The notes under the pieces: generated by a model | What the model was told of the DNA's origin: nothing | Seen by the model: only the letters and a program-made list of their open reading frames with translations | Databases searched by the model: none | Made by a program: the position numbers and the translations under genes | Assembly: GCA_023418475.1 (NCBI GenBank) | Contig: JAEZZO010000031.1 | Span: 1 to 35,793 of the forward strand | Direction: 5' to 3' | Length of the DNA: 35,793 nucleotides | Source of the DNA: Bacillota bacterium | GTDB lineage: Bacteria > Bacillota > Clostridia > Lachnospirales > Lachnospiraceae | In this document: positions 24,863 through 33,319 of the stretch, piece after piece | Layout of the letters: each line of letters begins with the position of its first letter | Position numbering within the stretch: position 1 is the first letter of the stretch

Positions 24863-27800
24863 CTATCTATTTTGTTGCTCCTTCTCTCCCCAAACTTCAT
24901 TCTTCATCTCATCAGTGGATTTTTTAGATAAATTTCGGTATCCGTAGCCTGGCAGCTTCTTATCAAAGCCGCAGGCACTTTTAAATTCACAGTAATCACA
25001 GGCTGTCTCTTCTCCCATCCGATACGGGTTTAATCTTACATCTCCTTCAAGAATATTCCTGCTATCCTCGCAAAGCTTCTGATTCACATAAGAAATCATT
25101 GCTTTCATCTGGTTGCTGCCGATTGCTGTCGTCCTCTTGGACAGTTCCCCCTCCTTATTGGTTTCTGCCGGAATTACGTCTGATCTTGCAGATGCCGCTA
25201 AGACTCCCTCTGGCCCGGCAAGCTTTTTATCCATCATAGCAATTACTTTTTTATCTTCATTTACCAGACCGTTCATTCGAAGACTCTTATAGATTTCTTC
25301 TTCTGACTGCTCGGATTTTGCAACAATCGGATCATCAATATGATAGTAGAATATCCCCGCAGGAATAATTTGCTTATCCTGATATTTACTGCTCAAATAA
25401 TCCATCGCGGCACTTAGATAGACGGATAACTGCTGCTGAAGTCCATAATAAATTTTGCCGATGTCAAAAATAGTGTTTCCTGATTTATAGTCAATAACGC
25501 GCACATAGATCTTCTCTTCTTCCTCATACAAGTCAAGCCTGTCAATCCGTCCCTGCAGGGTCAGAGAAACCTCAGGGGTATGGTAGAATGGCATCTCATA
25601 ACCTGCCGGTTCAAATGCTCCCTGCTTAATTTGATTACATAATGCCCAAAGCGTTCTTACTGTAATTCTCTCAATCCGCTTTATCATATACTCACTGCGC
25701 TTTGAACTTCTTAAAAAAGAATTTTCGTACTCCTCCACCGCATAAGCAACACTGTCCGCTGCCATTGCCTCCCTTGTCTCATCTGGAATGGTATGCCAGG
25801 TATATTCGCAAAGATCCAGCTGCTTCGAAAAATGATCAATTGCATTATGAAAAATATTTCCGATATCCGGTATCGCCAGCTTATACTCCACACGTTCTGT
25901 CAATGACAAACCATAGGATAAAAAATGCGCGAAAGCACAACCGGCATAACGCTCCAGTCTTGTAACGCTCCCTTTTAACCCCGTGCCATACAAAAGCTTT
26001 GCGGCTTCCGCGGAAATGCCTAGTTCAGTATTTACATAAAAGGCGCCCAATCTCATTTTCTCTAGAATTTGCTTCTTTTCTTCCTGTGAACAGTAATACA
26101 GATAAAGCTCCTTCCACAAATCTGTTGTTTCCTGCTGACGGTAGTTTCTAAGGCCTTCTGCCAGATAGGTAATTCCCTCGTCTCCCAGCACATGGTCAAT
26201 ATCACCATTATTCTCATCCTCTTCCCTGATCTTTATCAAAGGAAACAGTTGTCCAAACTTACCGATCAGAAAGGAAGGATTTGTCGATTTGCCTTCTTCA
26301 TTTACTTTATGAAAGGTCACATAAAGCCTGTCTTTTGGCTTTGTCATATTCAAATATATGTAAAACTGCTCTTGAAAGGCCTGCTGCCGTTTCGTTGGAG
26401 CAAGCTCAATATCATTTTTTATCAACAACTCCCGCTCAAGATCGGAAAGAATTCCACCACTTTGCATAGCTTTCGGGATAACTCCCTCATTTACTCCAAG
26501 AAAGAACAGAGCCTTAATGTCCTTTAATCTGGTACGTTCCGTATCACCGATTACAATTTCGTCCACACCCGGGGGAATTAACCCAACCTTAACCTCCGCC
26601 AGACCGGTATCAAGAATTTCTCCAAATTCCTTCAGGCTGCAGTATTCCTTCCCCAAAAGCAGTACCATCTGGTCATACAGCTCCATAATAATTGCATAAA
26701 CCTGTTCAAATTCTTTCGCGATAAGAGGTTGCTGCTTTGCGATAAATTCTTCACTGCAGGCTATCAGTTTCTGTTCAATCTGAAGTCTTACACCAAGCTC
26801 ATAGAGTGCCTGCGTAAAATCTTGCAGGGTTTTCTCCCTGTCCTTCAGTACGTCGCAAAGCGGGTTGATATCTTCTAGAAGCTTTACCCTAATCTGATTA
26901 AGTTTATCAAGATCAATAGCCTCCCTGCTTTTATATCCTCTGGTAAATGGCTCCTGCCAGCGTTTGTAGCCGCGCATACCGGTCGCAAGTACGTAATTTT
27001 CCAGCAAATCGACCTCTTCCGATGTGATATCCGTAAGCCCTGTACGTAAATACCGGAAAATTCCTTCGTAACTGAAATCTTCACTGACAATTACTAGTGC
27101 AGAACGCAGTAGCTCCGCAAACGGATTCCCTAGAATATCCTTTTTATAATCAATAAAGCAGGGTATCTGAGCGCGGTCAAAATATCTTTTTGCAATTCTT
27201 CCGTATTCTTCCACCGCACCGGATACCACTGCTATCTCCTGATACCGGTAACCCTCTTCCCTGACTAGCCTTTTAATCTCTCTGGCTGCAAATGCCACTT
27301 CTCCCTCTGCATCCTTTGCTGCATGAATTGTAAAATCTTCCTGTTCCTTATTATATACTTCATAAGGAAAGCGGAATAAATTATGTTCCAGAAAAGCCAG
27401 TGCAGGTGAACTGCGGAAACGATAAGGAACCTTGCTGCTGCTTTCTTTCTGAACATCAACCGGTGATTCAACCTCTGCTCCTACCTCACCCGCTATTTTA
27501 CTTAGTTTACTAATTGTCTTTTTACTAAGCCCAAACAATAGATGCTCCTGCTTTCCTCCATATAAGGTTTCCCTGCTGTCGATTGTGACAGTTACCATAA
27601 CCTTCTTTGCATATTTTAGCATTTTTGACAACAGCTGATATTGACATGGGGTAAATCCGGTGAAACCATCCAGACAGATTACAGACCCCTTCAGCCACTT
27701 TGACCTGTCAATTACTTCGTTTAGCACTACCAGAATTTCTTCAGCGGTAATATAGCGTTCCTTCATAAAATCACGAAAACCCTCGTAAACAGTAAGTAAA

Positions 27801-28273
27801 TCTGTAAGCTTTGCCTTTAATAATGGTTTTTTCTCTGAGATTTCCTGCATTTTCAGAATATCATCCGTCGTTATGTTATATTGATAAAACTCAGAAAGCA
27901 GGGATTTTAATTCATTAACAAATCCAGGCTTTCTGACATTAGTACCAAATAAAATGAGCTCATCCCGTTTCTGCGCCACTACCTTGCGAAGCACCATACT
28001 TTTGCCAGTATCTTCAAGTACCGGATAATCTCCGCCTCCTACCTCATCAAAGATTCGGTAAGCGAAACGCAGAAAACTAAGGATATCCACATTCATTACT
28101 CCGTGCTTCGGGTGCATCGTAACGATATCCTTCTGCGTCTGCAATGTAAACTGTTCCGGTACAATTACCAGGTAGTTCGTGTCCGGGTTTTTTTTCGATT
28201 CTTCTATTACTTTTTGATATAGCTGATAGGATTTGCCTGAACCGGCACTTCCAAGAAACATTTGTAAAGACAT
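24863..28273 (-). CDS. addB: ATP-dependent nuclease subunit AddB
   Basis: This 1136-residue partner of AddA has an inactivated helicase core that reads the recombination hotspot, and a second nuclease. The N-terminal Walker A is FLGSAGSGKSYQLY (Lys14). VPEQFTLQTQK, CLDGFTGFTPCQ and FLGVNEGVIP are characteristic of AddB. The C-terminal nuclease has VRVIDYKSGNTIFD. The Fe-S cluster cysteines are in YAGCAFAHFLSYGL and CDYCEFKSACGF. GGAGG lies 7 bases before the ATG. addB precedes addA, the usual order in Firmicutes, and a spore-protein gene follows. The length is normal for the family. A divergent small gene shares the 183-base upstream region. Confidence 0.96.
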   Translation of the reverse strand: MSLQMFLGSAGSGKSYQLYQKVIEESKKNPDTNYLVIVPEQFTLQTQKDIVTMHPKHGVMNVDILSFLRFAYRIFDEVGGGDYPVLEDTGKSMVLRKVVAQKRDELILFGTNVRKPGFVNELKSLLSEFYQYNITTDDILKMQEISEKKPLLKAKLTDLLTVYEGFRDFMKERYITAEEILVVLNEVIDRSKWLKGSVICLDGFTGFTPCQYQLLSKMLKYAKKVMVTVTIDSRETLYGGKQEHLLFGLSKKTISKLSKIAGEVGAEVESPVDVQKESSSKVPYRFRSSPALAFLEHNLFRFPYEVYNKEQEDFTIHAAKDAEGEVAFAAREIKRLVREEGYRYQEIAVVSGAVEEYGRIAKRYFDRAQIPCFIDYKKDILGNPFAELLRSALVIVSEDFSYEGIFRYLRTGLTDITSEEVDLLENYVLATGMRGYKRWQEPFTRGYKSREAIDLDKLNQIRVKLLEDINPLCDVLKDREKTLQDFTQALYELGVRLQIEQKLIACSEEFIAKQQPLIAKEFEQVYAIIMELYDQMVLLLGKEYCSLKEFGEILDTGLAEVKVGLIPPGVDEIVIGDTERTRLKDIKALFFLGVNEGVIPKAMQSGGILSDLERELLIKNDIELAPTKRQQAFQEQFYIYLNMTKPKDRLYVTFHKVNEEGKSTNPSFLIGKFGQLFPLIKIREEDENNGDIDHVLGDEGITYLAEGLRNYRQQETTDLWKELYLYYCSQEEKKQILEKMRLGAFYVNTELGISAEAAKLLYGTGLKGSVTRLERYAGCAFAHFLSYGLSLTERVEYKLAIPDIGNIFHNAIDHFSKQLDLCEYTWHTIPDETREAMAADSVAYAVEEYENSFLRSSKRSEYMIKRIERITVRTLWALCNQIKQGAFEPAGYEMPFYHTPEVSLTLQGRIDRLDLYEEEEKIYVRVIDYKSGNTIFDIGKIYYGLQQQLSVYLSAAMDYLSSKYQDKQIIPAGIFYYHIDDPIVAKSEQSEEEIYKSLRMNGLVNEDKKVIAMMDKKLAGPEGVLAASARSDVIPAETNKEGELSKRTTAIGSNQMKAMISYVNQKLCEDSRNILEGDVRLNPYRMGEETACDYCEFKSACGFDKKLPGYGYRNLSKKSTDEMKNEVWGEKEQQNR

Positions 28274-28456
28274 TCAAACCTCCGTACTGTGTTGGCCGCA
28301 TCTATATTTGACTTTGTTCCTTCAAGTTCTGGCGCCCGATCATCATTTTATAGTTTCACAATTTCCTTTGGATTTCTCTGCATAATTTATTACCCAGTAT
28401 AATAATATATAGTAAGAAATAAGACATGAAGCAAATCATGTTTCGGAGGACGCAAG

Positions 28457-28894
28457 ATGGCAAAAACCAAAATAGTTGTTATCCAATTAAAAGAAATCAT
28501 ATATACTGTGATTTTTGCAGCCTTAGGTATCCTGCTAATACTACTTCTTATCTTTATGTTCCGCGGTGGTAAAAATAAAGATGTAGCCTCTTCAGATACC
28601 GTATCCTATACTGCGGGAAAATACACCTCCACCATTACTCTGAATAATACAGATTATAATCTTGAGGTGGTGGTTGATAAAGATCACATCAATAAGGTTA
28701 CTCTCAAAAACATTGATGAATCCATCTCAACGATGTTTCCGCTTGTAGAGCCTTCCTTGGAGGAAATCAATCTTCAATTATCCAAAGATGTTCCTCTCGA
28801 TGAATTAAAGATTGATGAAGATAAGCAGCACACCGAGCAGCTTCTGATCGGAGCAATTAAAACAGCTCTGGAAGATGCCAAGAAAATCAAATAA
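28457..28894 (+). CDS. Small membrane-anchored protein of unknown function
   Basis: This 145-residue protein has a single strong membrane segment (about 13-35, IIYTVIFAALGILLILLLIF) followed by RGGKNK, so the rest is probably outside the membrane. Residues 47-75 (TVSYTAGKYTSTITLNNTDYNLEVVVDKDHI) form a likely beta region, and the remainder is acidic and probably helical. The wording resembles FMN-binding-like small proteins of clostridia, but no flavin-attachment motif was seen, and I do not assign a function. GGAGGACGC lies 5-8 bases before the ATG. It is divergent from addB and ends before a clear plus-strand terminator, so it is monocistronic. Confidence 0.75.
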   Translation: MAKTKIVVIQLKEIIYTVIFAALGILLILLLIFMFRGGKNKDVASSDTVSYTAGKYTSTITLNNTDYNLEVVVDKDHINKVTLKNIDESISTMFPLVEPSLEEINLQLSKDVPLDELKIDEDKQHTEQLLIGAIKTALEDAKKIK

Positions 28895-28986
28895 TCAAGC
28901 TACATAAGAATTGCGCTTTCCCCTGCCATGTAATCATGCAATTCTTTCGAAGATCAAAAGGCACGCTTCCTTTACCAGATGGATAC

Positions 28987-29030
28987 TTGAACGCTGCAAA
29001 GTATGTCAATACTTTACAGCGTTCAATTTT
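28987..29030 (+). terminator. Terminator of the small membrane protein gene
   Basis: TTGAACGCTG (28987-28996) pairs with CAGCGTTCAA (29017-29026), with inner AAAGTAT/ATACTTT pairing and a short loop, followed by TTTT. It lies between convergent genes and may also block nadE read-through. Confidence 0.8.
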
Positions 29031-29041
29031 GTATCTATCCT

Positions 29042-31024
29042 CTATAGCTGATCCAATTCATTCAGCCACATCTTTGCCGAAGCATCGCTTGGCATTCTCC
29101 AATCACCTCTTGGAGATAAAGAAACCGAGCCAACCTTAATACCATCCGGCATGCAGGATCGCTTAAACTGCTGTGTAAAAAATCGATGATAAAACATTCT
29201 CATATCTTTTAATATACTACGTTTATCTATCATCTGCGGATTTTCACCTTTTCTTACTGCTTGCAGTTCTAATGAATTGATATATAAATCATAAATTTTT
29301 ACCGGACTAAACCCATATCGTAGCATGTAATATAATATAAAATCATGTACATCATAGGAACCAATCGACTCTTCTGTTTTCTGTGCGATCGTACCATCCG
29401 GGTTAGGAGGCAATAATTCAGGACTGATTGGCGTATCGCAGATGTCAAAAAGGGTTGCTTTGATATCAGAGGATTGTTTCTTTGCATAGGATTTTACTAT
29501 ACTTCTTACCAGAGTCTTCGGAATGGATGCGTTTACCCCATACATACTCATCTGATCTCCGTTATAGGTACACCAGCCAAGAGCCAATTCGGACAAATCT
29601 CCTGTTCCTACAACAATTCCATTGTATTTATTAGCCATATCCATGAGAATTTGTGTACGTTCTCTTGCCTGACCATTCTCATAGGTTATATTGTGAACAT
29701 TGATATCATGTTGTATATCCTTATAATGCAAGATACAGGCATCTCTGATTGGAATTTCTAACAAAGTAACTCCCAAAGCCTGCATTAGTTTTTTTGAATT
29801 ATCAAGTGTTCTTGAGGTTGTTCCAAAGCCTGGCATCGTAATTCCAATGATACCCTTCCTGTCGGAATTGTTTAATTTAAATGCTTCCACCGTAACCATT
29901 AAGGCCAGGGTAGAATCAAGGCCTCCTGAAATACCGATTACTGCATTAGCACAATTTATTTTTTTGAGTCTTTGTGCTAATCCGGTAATTTGTATATTCA
30001 TAATCTCCTCGGCACGGCTGTCAATATTATGCGGCACAAATGGTAATACGGGTAATTCCCGCATGGATTTGAATTTATGGGATATTGGTTCAAATGTTCT
30101 TGTCCTGACCCAGGTATATTCCTTCTTCTCCTGAATAATCATATACGAGCTGTTTATCGTTCGATCATTCATGCATTTTTCAATATCAATCTCTCCATAT
30201 GTTATCTCCCGATTCTTAAAAAACTCAGTTTCCGATATTATATAACCATTTTCAGCTATGATACAGTGCCCGGAAAAAGCATTATCAGTTGTTGATTCAT
30301 CCGCTGTGGAAGACGCATAAATATAGCCGCACATGCACTTTGCGGAATGCATCTTCATCATATCTCTCCGGTAATCAGATTTGCCGATGGTTTCATTGCT
30401 GGCAGACAGATTTACTATAATATTGGCGCCATGCAGACAATGGCAGGAAGAAGGAGGAATGGGAACCCATAAATCCTCGCAGATTTCTGCTCCGATTACC
30501 GCACCTGATAATTCATCTTCTATCAGTATATTAGTTGTAAATGGATACTTTATTCCCTTTATCGTAATTTCATCATTTATTCTTTCTACGGAAGATTTAA
30601 AATTTCTTAATTCATAAAAGACACTATAGTTTGGGATATATGTCTTTGGAATGAAGCCAAGAATTTTACCCTTATGGATCACTACTGCACAATTAAATAA
30701 CTGATTATCCTTTCTGATTGGCATTCCTGCAATAATAATTGGACTAAATTCATGGTTTGAATTTTCGGCAAATCGAAACAATTCATTCATCGCGCTATTA
30801 ATCAGTATGGATTGATTAAATAAATCTCCGCAAGTATATCCGGTTATACAAAGCTCAGGGAATACCACTATCCTAGTCTGCTGTTCACCGGTGCTATTTT
30901 TTTTATTCACCTCATGAATAAGCTCCAGCATTCTGTCAACATTATAAGTCGGATCTCCGATTTGAATTGACAGGGGTGTTAATGTAGCTACTTCAACAAT
31001 CCCATGATTAAGCATTTCGTTCAT
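29042..31024 (-). CDS. nadE: Glutamine-dependent NAD+ synthetase
   Basis: This is a 660-residue two-domain enzyme. The N-terminal nitrilase-type glutaminase has VVFPELCITGYTCGDLF (Glu), a central Lys region and GAEICEDLWVP with the nucleophile Cys near residue 181. It passes ammonia to the C-terminal synthetase. That domain carries the ATP-pyrophosphatase loop GISGGLDSTLALMV (near 365) and GTGDLSELALGWCTYNGDQ. The enzyme makes NAD+ from deamido-NAD+ in the cytosol. The longest frame begins at 31099, but the ATG at 31024 has GAGGAAGAG about 8 bases upstream and gives MNEMLNHGIVEVATL, a normal start. The long leader (about 330 bases from the candidate promoter) contains copy C of the dispersed repeat and a large hairpin. 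Confidence 0.95.
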   Translation of the reverse strand: MNEMLNHGIVEVATLTPLSIQIGDPTYNVDRMLELIHEVNKKNSTGEQQTRIVVFPELCITGYTCGDLFNQSILINSAMNELFRFAENSNHEFSPIIIAGMPIRKDNQLFNCAVVIHKGKILGFIPKTYIPNYSVFYELRNFKSSVERINDEITIKGIKYPFTTNILIEDELSGAVIGAEICEDLWVPIPPSSCHCLHGANIIVNLSASNETIGKSDYRRDMMKMHSAKCMCGYIYASSTADESTTDNAFSGHCIIAENGYIISETEFFKNREITYGEIDIEKCMNDRTINSSYMIIQEKKEYTWVRTRTFEPISHKFKSMRELPVLPFVPHNIDSRAEEIMNIQITGLAQRLKKINCANAVIGISGGLDSTLALMVTVEAFKLNNSDRKGIIGITMPGFGTTSRTLDNSKKLMQALGVTLLEIPIRDACILHYKDIQHDINVHNITYENGQARERTQILMDMANKYNGIVVGTGDLSELALGWCTYNGDQMSMYGVNASIPKTLVRSIVKSYAKKQSSDIKATLFDICDTPISPELLPPNPDGTIAQKTEESIGSYDVHDFILYYMLRYGFSPVKIYDLYINSLELQAVRKGENPQMIDKRSILKDMRMFYHRFFTQQFKRSCMPDGIKVGSVSLSPRGDWRMPSDASAKMWLNELDQL

Positions 31025-31101
31025 TTTCTTTTCTCTTCCTCTCTTGCAGATATATACAAAATCTATGTTAACGGATCTACTCCTACTTTCAATAAACATA
31101 T

Positions 31102-31188
31102 TATAATTTGATTTTCAAAAGCCTGATTTAAATATGAGTACATATATTCATCCAGCAAATCATTTTTAGGCTTATGGCATTCGATAAT
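31102..31188. repeat. Dispersed imperfect palindrome, copy C (nadE leader)
   Basis: TTATAATTTG at the left opposes TTCGATAAT at the right, and AAAAGCCT (31117-31124) opposes AGGCTT (31168-31173). TTCATCC[A]GCAAATCATTTTTAGGCTT matches the reverse complement of copy A with one mismatch. It sits 78 bases upstream of the nadE start codon. Confidence 0.75.
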
Positions 31189-31221
31189 ATTTGGTAATAG
31201 CGAAACGCAAGAATTATATTA

Positions 31222-31293
31222 ATTGTATGCACATAAAAGCACATGTTCTGGGGCGGAAGGAGCGGAGAAATATGTGCTTTTTGTGTATACAAT
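31222..31293. promoter_or_regulatory. Long hairpin with purine/pyrimidine-biased loop upstream of nadE
   Basis: TTGTATGCACATAAAAGCAC and onward (31222-31244) pairs with ATGTGCTTTTTGTGTATACA and onward (31272-31293) with about two mismatches. The 27-base loop is GGGGCGGAAGGAGCGGAG-rich on the plus strand and CTCCGCTCCTTCCGCCCC on the minus strand. On the plus strand it resembles a terminator (AAAGCACAT stem, then TTTTT). TTGGTA (31191-31196) and TATATT (31215-31220) could promote a small plus-strand RNA. On the minus strand it lies in the nadE leader. Confidence 0.5.
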
Positions 31294-31362
31294 TTGAATG
31301 TCAATATAGTTTCACCTATAAACATATATTAATCATTCAGTATCTATTTATATTTAAAGCTT

Positions 31363-31391
31363 ATTATAAATTTACATGCTAAAAAAAACAA
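31363..31391 (-). promoter_or_regulatory. Candidate nadE promoter
   Basis: On the minus strand TTGTTT (31391-31386) and a perfect TATAAT (31368-31363) are separated by 17 bases. The start codon is about 330 bases downstream. Confidence 0.45.
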
Positions 31392-31406
31392 GTAAATCAA
31401 ATAAAA

Positions 31407-31540
31407 ATATGCGCGCATATTCCAGTCTAGTCGAATTCCGAGCTGTGTATCCAAGATATAGTGCTTTGTTCCGCGCGCGAAGCTGCGCATCCTCCCGGAA
31501 GATTTTTATTACATAGGACGAACTTTCCTATGTAATAAAA
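31407..31540. repeat. Palindromes between the nadE promoter and the 6S terminator
   Basis: ATATGCGCGCATAT (31407-31420) is a perfect palindrome. TTTTATTACATAGGA (31504-31518) and TCCTATGTAATAAAA (31526-31540) form a perfect 15-bp hairpin with a 7-base loop. The hairpin directly abuts, and shares its T run with, the 6S terminator. The GC-rich stretch 31469-31500 contains GCGCGCG. No coding frame is supported here. Confidence 0.6.
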
Positions 31541-31752
31541 AAAGCGGCAAAAGCCGCTTTCATCATTCGTATTATACCCAAAATGCCGTTTCCTGTATTT
31601 TGACTCCTAGCCAAGCTAGGTGGGTAACCGCACATAAACTTCTGCCTTCCACTGCAAACGATGGCCTGACATCCACTTACGAATATAGGAATCCCTTATT
31701 ACATCATGTAGGTTCAAAATAACAAGAGTATCGAACATTCCAGGAATTCATT
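31537..31752 (-). ncRNA. ssrS: 6S RNA (probable)
   Basis: A transcript of about 216 bases runs from a strong promoter to an intrinsic terminator (GCGGC TTTT GCCGC, then TTTTTTT). Its interior has features that I recall from clostridial 6S RNAs: TTTTGAACCTACAT, GGATGTCAGGCCA, a purine-rich AGTGGAAGGCAGAAG and CGGTTACCCACCT. The ends fold as expected for a long stem around a central bubble: ATTTTGA pairs with TCAAAAT and TTCCTG with CAGGAA, and CCTAGC/GCTAGG makes a local hairpin. 6S RNA mimics an open promoter and sequesters RNA polymerase in stationary phase. It lies just downstream of the sensor kinase gene but has its own promoter. A covariance-model search would settle it. Confidence 0.75.
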
Positions 31753-31758
31753 TTCTTC

Positions 31759-31787
31759 ATTATAACCTATCATTCGCTATTTTTCAA
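31759..31787 (-). promoter_or_regulatory. Promoter of the 6S RNA gene
   Basis: On the minus strand TTGAAA (31787-31782) and a perfect TATAAT (31764-31759) are separated by 17 bases. It lies about 40 bases after the kinase stop codon. Confidence 0.8.
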
Positions 31788-31826
31788 GATTTTTATCGTT
31801 AATTTAATTGGAAATTATATGCACCG

Positions 31827-33311
31827 TTATAACTCAAGTACCGGAAATGTAAAAACAAATTCAGATCCGATACCAGGTGTTGAATTTACCTCAATCGTAC
31901 CATCATGCTTCAAAGCTATCTGCTTGGCAATTGCAAGGCCAAGGCCGGTACCGCTTTCATTCTGCCGAAGATTAGACTTATAAAATTTCTCAAAGATATT
32001 TGAAATATCAGAAGCTTCAATTCCAACTCCCTCATCTCTTATTGATACTTTTATTTTGTCCGTCTTTGAAAGATTTATGTGTACCATTTTATTCTGTTCG
32101 GAAAATTTAATCGCATTATCAAGAATTACCATAAACATTTGCCTAATTCGGTCATAATCTCCCAGAATCATGGAACAGGGACTGTCTTTTATTACCTCAA
32201 TCGCTATATTTTTCTTTTGTGCTATCGTTCCTGCACTACGCATAATATCATCAAAAACCTGTTGAATATTAACCGGCTCCTTCTCGATTGCAAAATCAGG
32301 ATTTTGCATTTTCGAAAGCGTCAATAAATCTCCCACCAGACGTTCCATTGATTTACATTCAGATAGCATTCTGTTATAATACTGGTCAACTTTCTCACTA
32401 TCCTGCACCACACCGTCTGAAAGCGCCTCCGTATATGCACGGATTACAGTGATGGGTGTTCTAAGCTCATGTGATACATTAGCAAAAAAATCCAGTCTCA
32501 TTTGATCCAATTTTTTACGTTCTGTATCATTTTCCAGGAGTTTTTCAGAAAGTACATCTACTGTTTTAGCCAGATCACCAATTTCATCGTTTCGCTTAAT
32601 GCCTGTTTTGCTTTGATAATTACCAGCAGCTAGTTCCAGGGCGGTAATTCTCATTCTAGAGATAGGCATTGATAATTCCGTTGCAAAAATAATTACTATA
32701 ACAAATGAAATTCCAAGCGATATGATTATACTGATTACAATGAGTGATAAACTGTTGGATACAATCTCCGGCTTCTCGAAATATGGCTGTTTTACCAGTA
32801 TTGCTCCGACAACTTCACCATTTTTTCCCTTAATAGGACATCCTACCGTTATTGTATTCACTTCATAAATCTTATCATAGCTTTCTTCGCTGTCGGTAAT
32901 ACCCTTAAATGCATTTTTAATAATCGGAATATACTGGGCATATTCCGGCATATTAAGAATATCCTCATAACGATCTCCGGTAAGCATGTCATCTTTCATC
33001 GGCGTGGTAGCATCCGGATTGGAATAAGTCCAGATATCCCAGTTGTTCACATCTCTTAGAGAAGATATGTACTCCAAATATTTTTGATAAATATTCTCAT
33101 CATTGTCTTTAATATAATCTGTTGTCTTCCTGCTTACTATTACAGCCTGCTTCTTCAATTCAGAAACAATATTTTTTCTAGTCATATCTTGAAATTGCCA
33201 CATGAAAATAAATCCGATTAAAGCTGCTGTAACAATGAGCATCATGGCATAATTCCCATACAACTTAAAAAACAATCGGTTGTAGATATGTACTTTATTA
33301 TCCTTAGACAT
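31827..33311 (-). CDS. Sensor histidine kinase (membrane, HAMP-HisKA-HATPase)
   Basis: This 494-residue kinase has membrane segments near 21-40 and 188-211 enclosing an extracellular sensor of about 147 residues, probably a PAS/Cache-like fold (VGCPIKGKNGEVVGAILVKQP). Next come a HAMP domain (ELSMPISRMRITALELAAGNYQ), a HisKA helix with the phosphorylated His281 in FFANVSHELRTPITVI, and the ATPase boxes VILDNAIKFSE (N), DEGVGIEASD (G1), IFEKFYKS (F) and GTGLGLAIAKQIA (G2). It autophosphorylates and passes phosphate to the regulator encoded 8 bases upstream in the same operon. The signal is unknown. All catalytic residues are present. Confidence 0.95.
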   Translation of the reverse strand: MSKDNKVHIYNRLFFKLYGNYAMMLIVTAALIGFIFMWQFQDMTRKNIVSELKKQAVIVSRKTTDYIKDNDENIYQKYLEYISSLRDVNNWDIWTYSNPDATTPMKDDMLTGDRYEDILNMPEYAQYIPIIKNAFKGITDSEESYDKIYEVNTITVGCPIKGKNGEVVGAILVKQPYFEKPEIVSNSLSLIVISIIISLGISFVIVIIFATELSMPISRMRITALELAAGNYQSKTGIKRNDEIGDLAKTVDVLSEKLLENDTERKKLDQMRLDFFANVSHELRTPITVIRAYTEALSDGVVQDSEKVDQYYNRMLSECKSMERLVGDLLTLSKMQNPDFAIEKEPVNIQQVFDDIMRSAGTIAQKKNIAIEVIKDSPCSMILGDYDRIRQMFMVILDNAIKFSEQNKMVHINLSKTDKIKVSIRDEGVGIEASDISNIFEKFYKSNLRQNESGTGLGLAIAKQIALKHDGTIEVNSTPGIGSEFVFTFPVLEL

Positions 33312-33319
33312 GGATTTCC

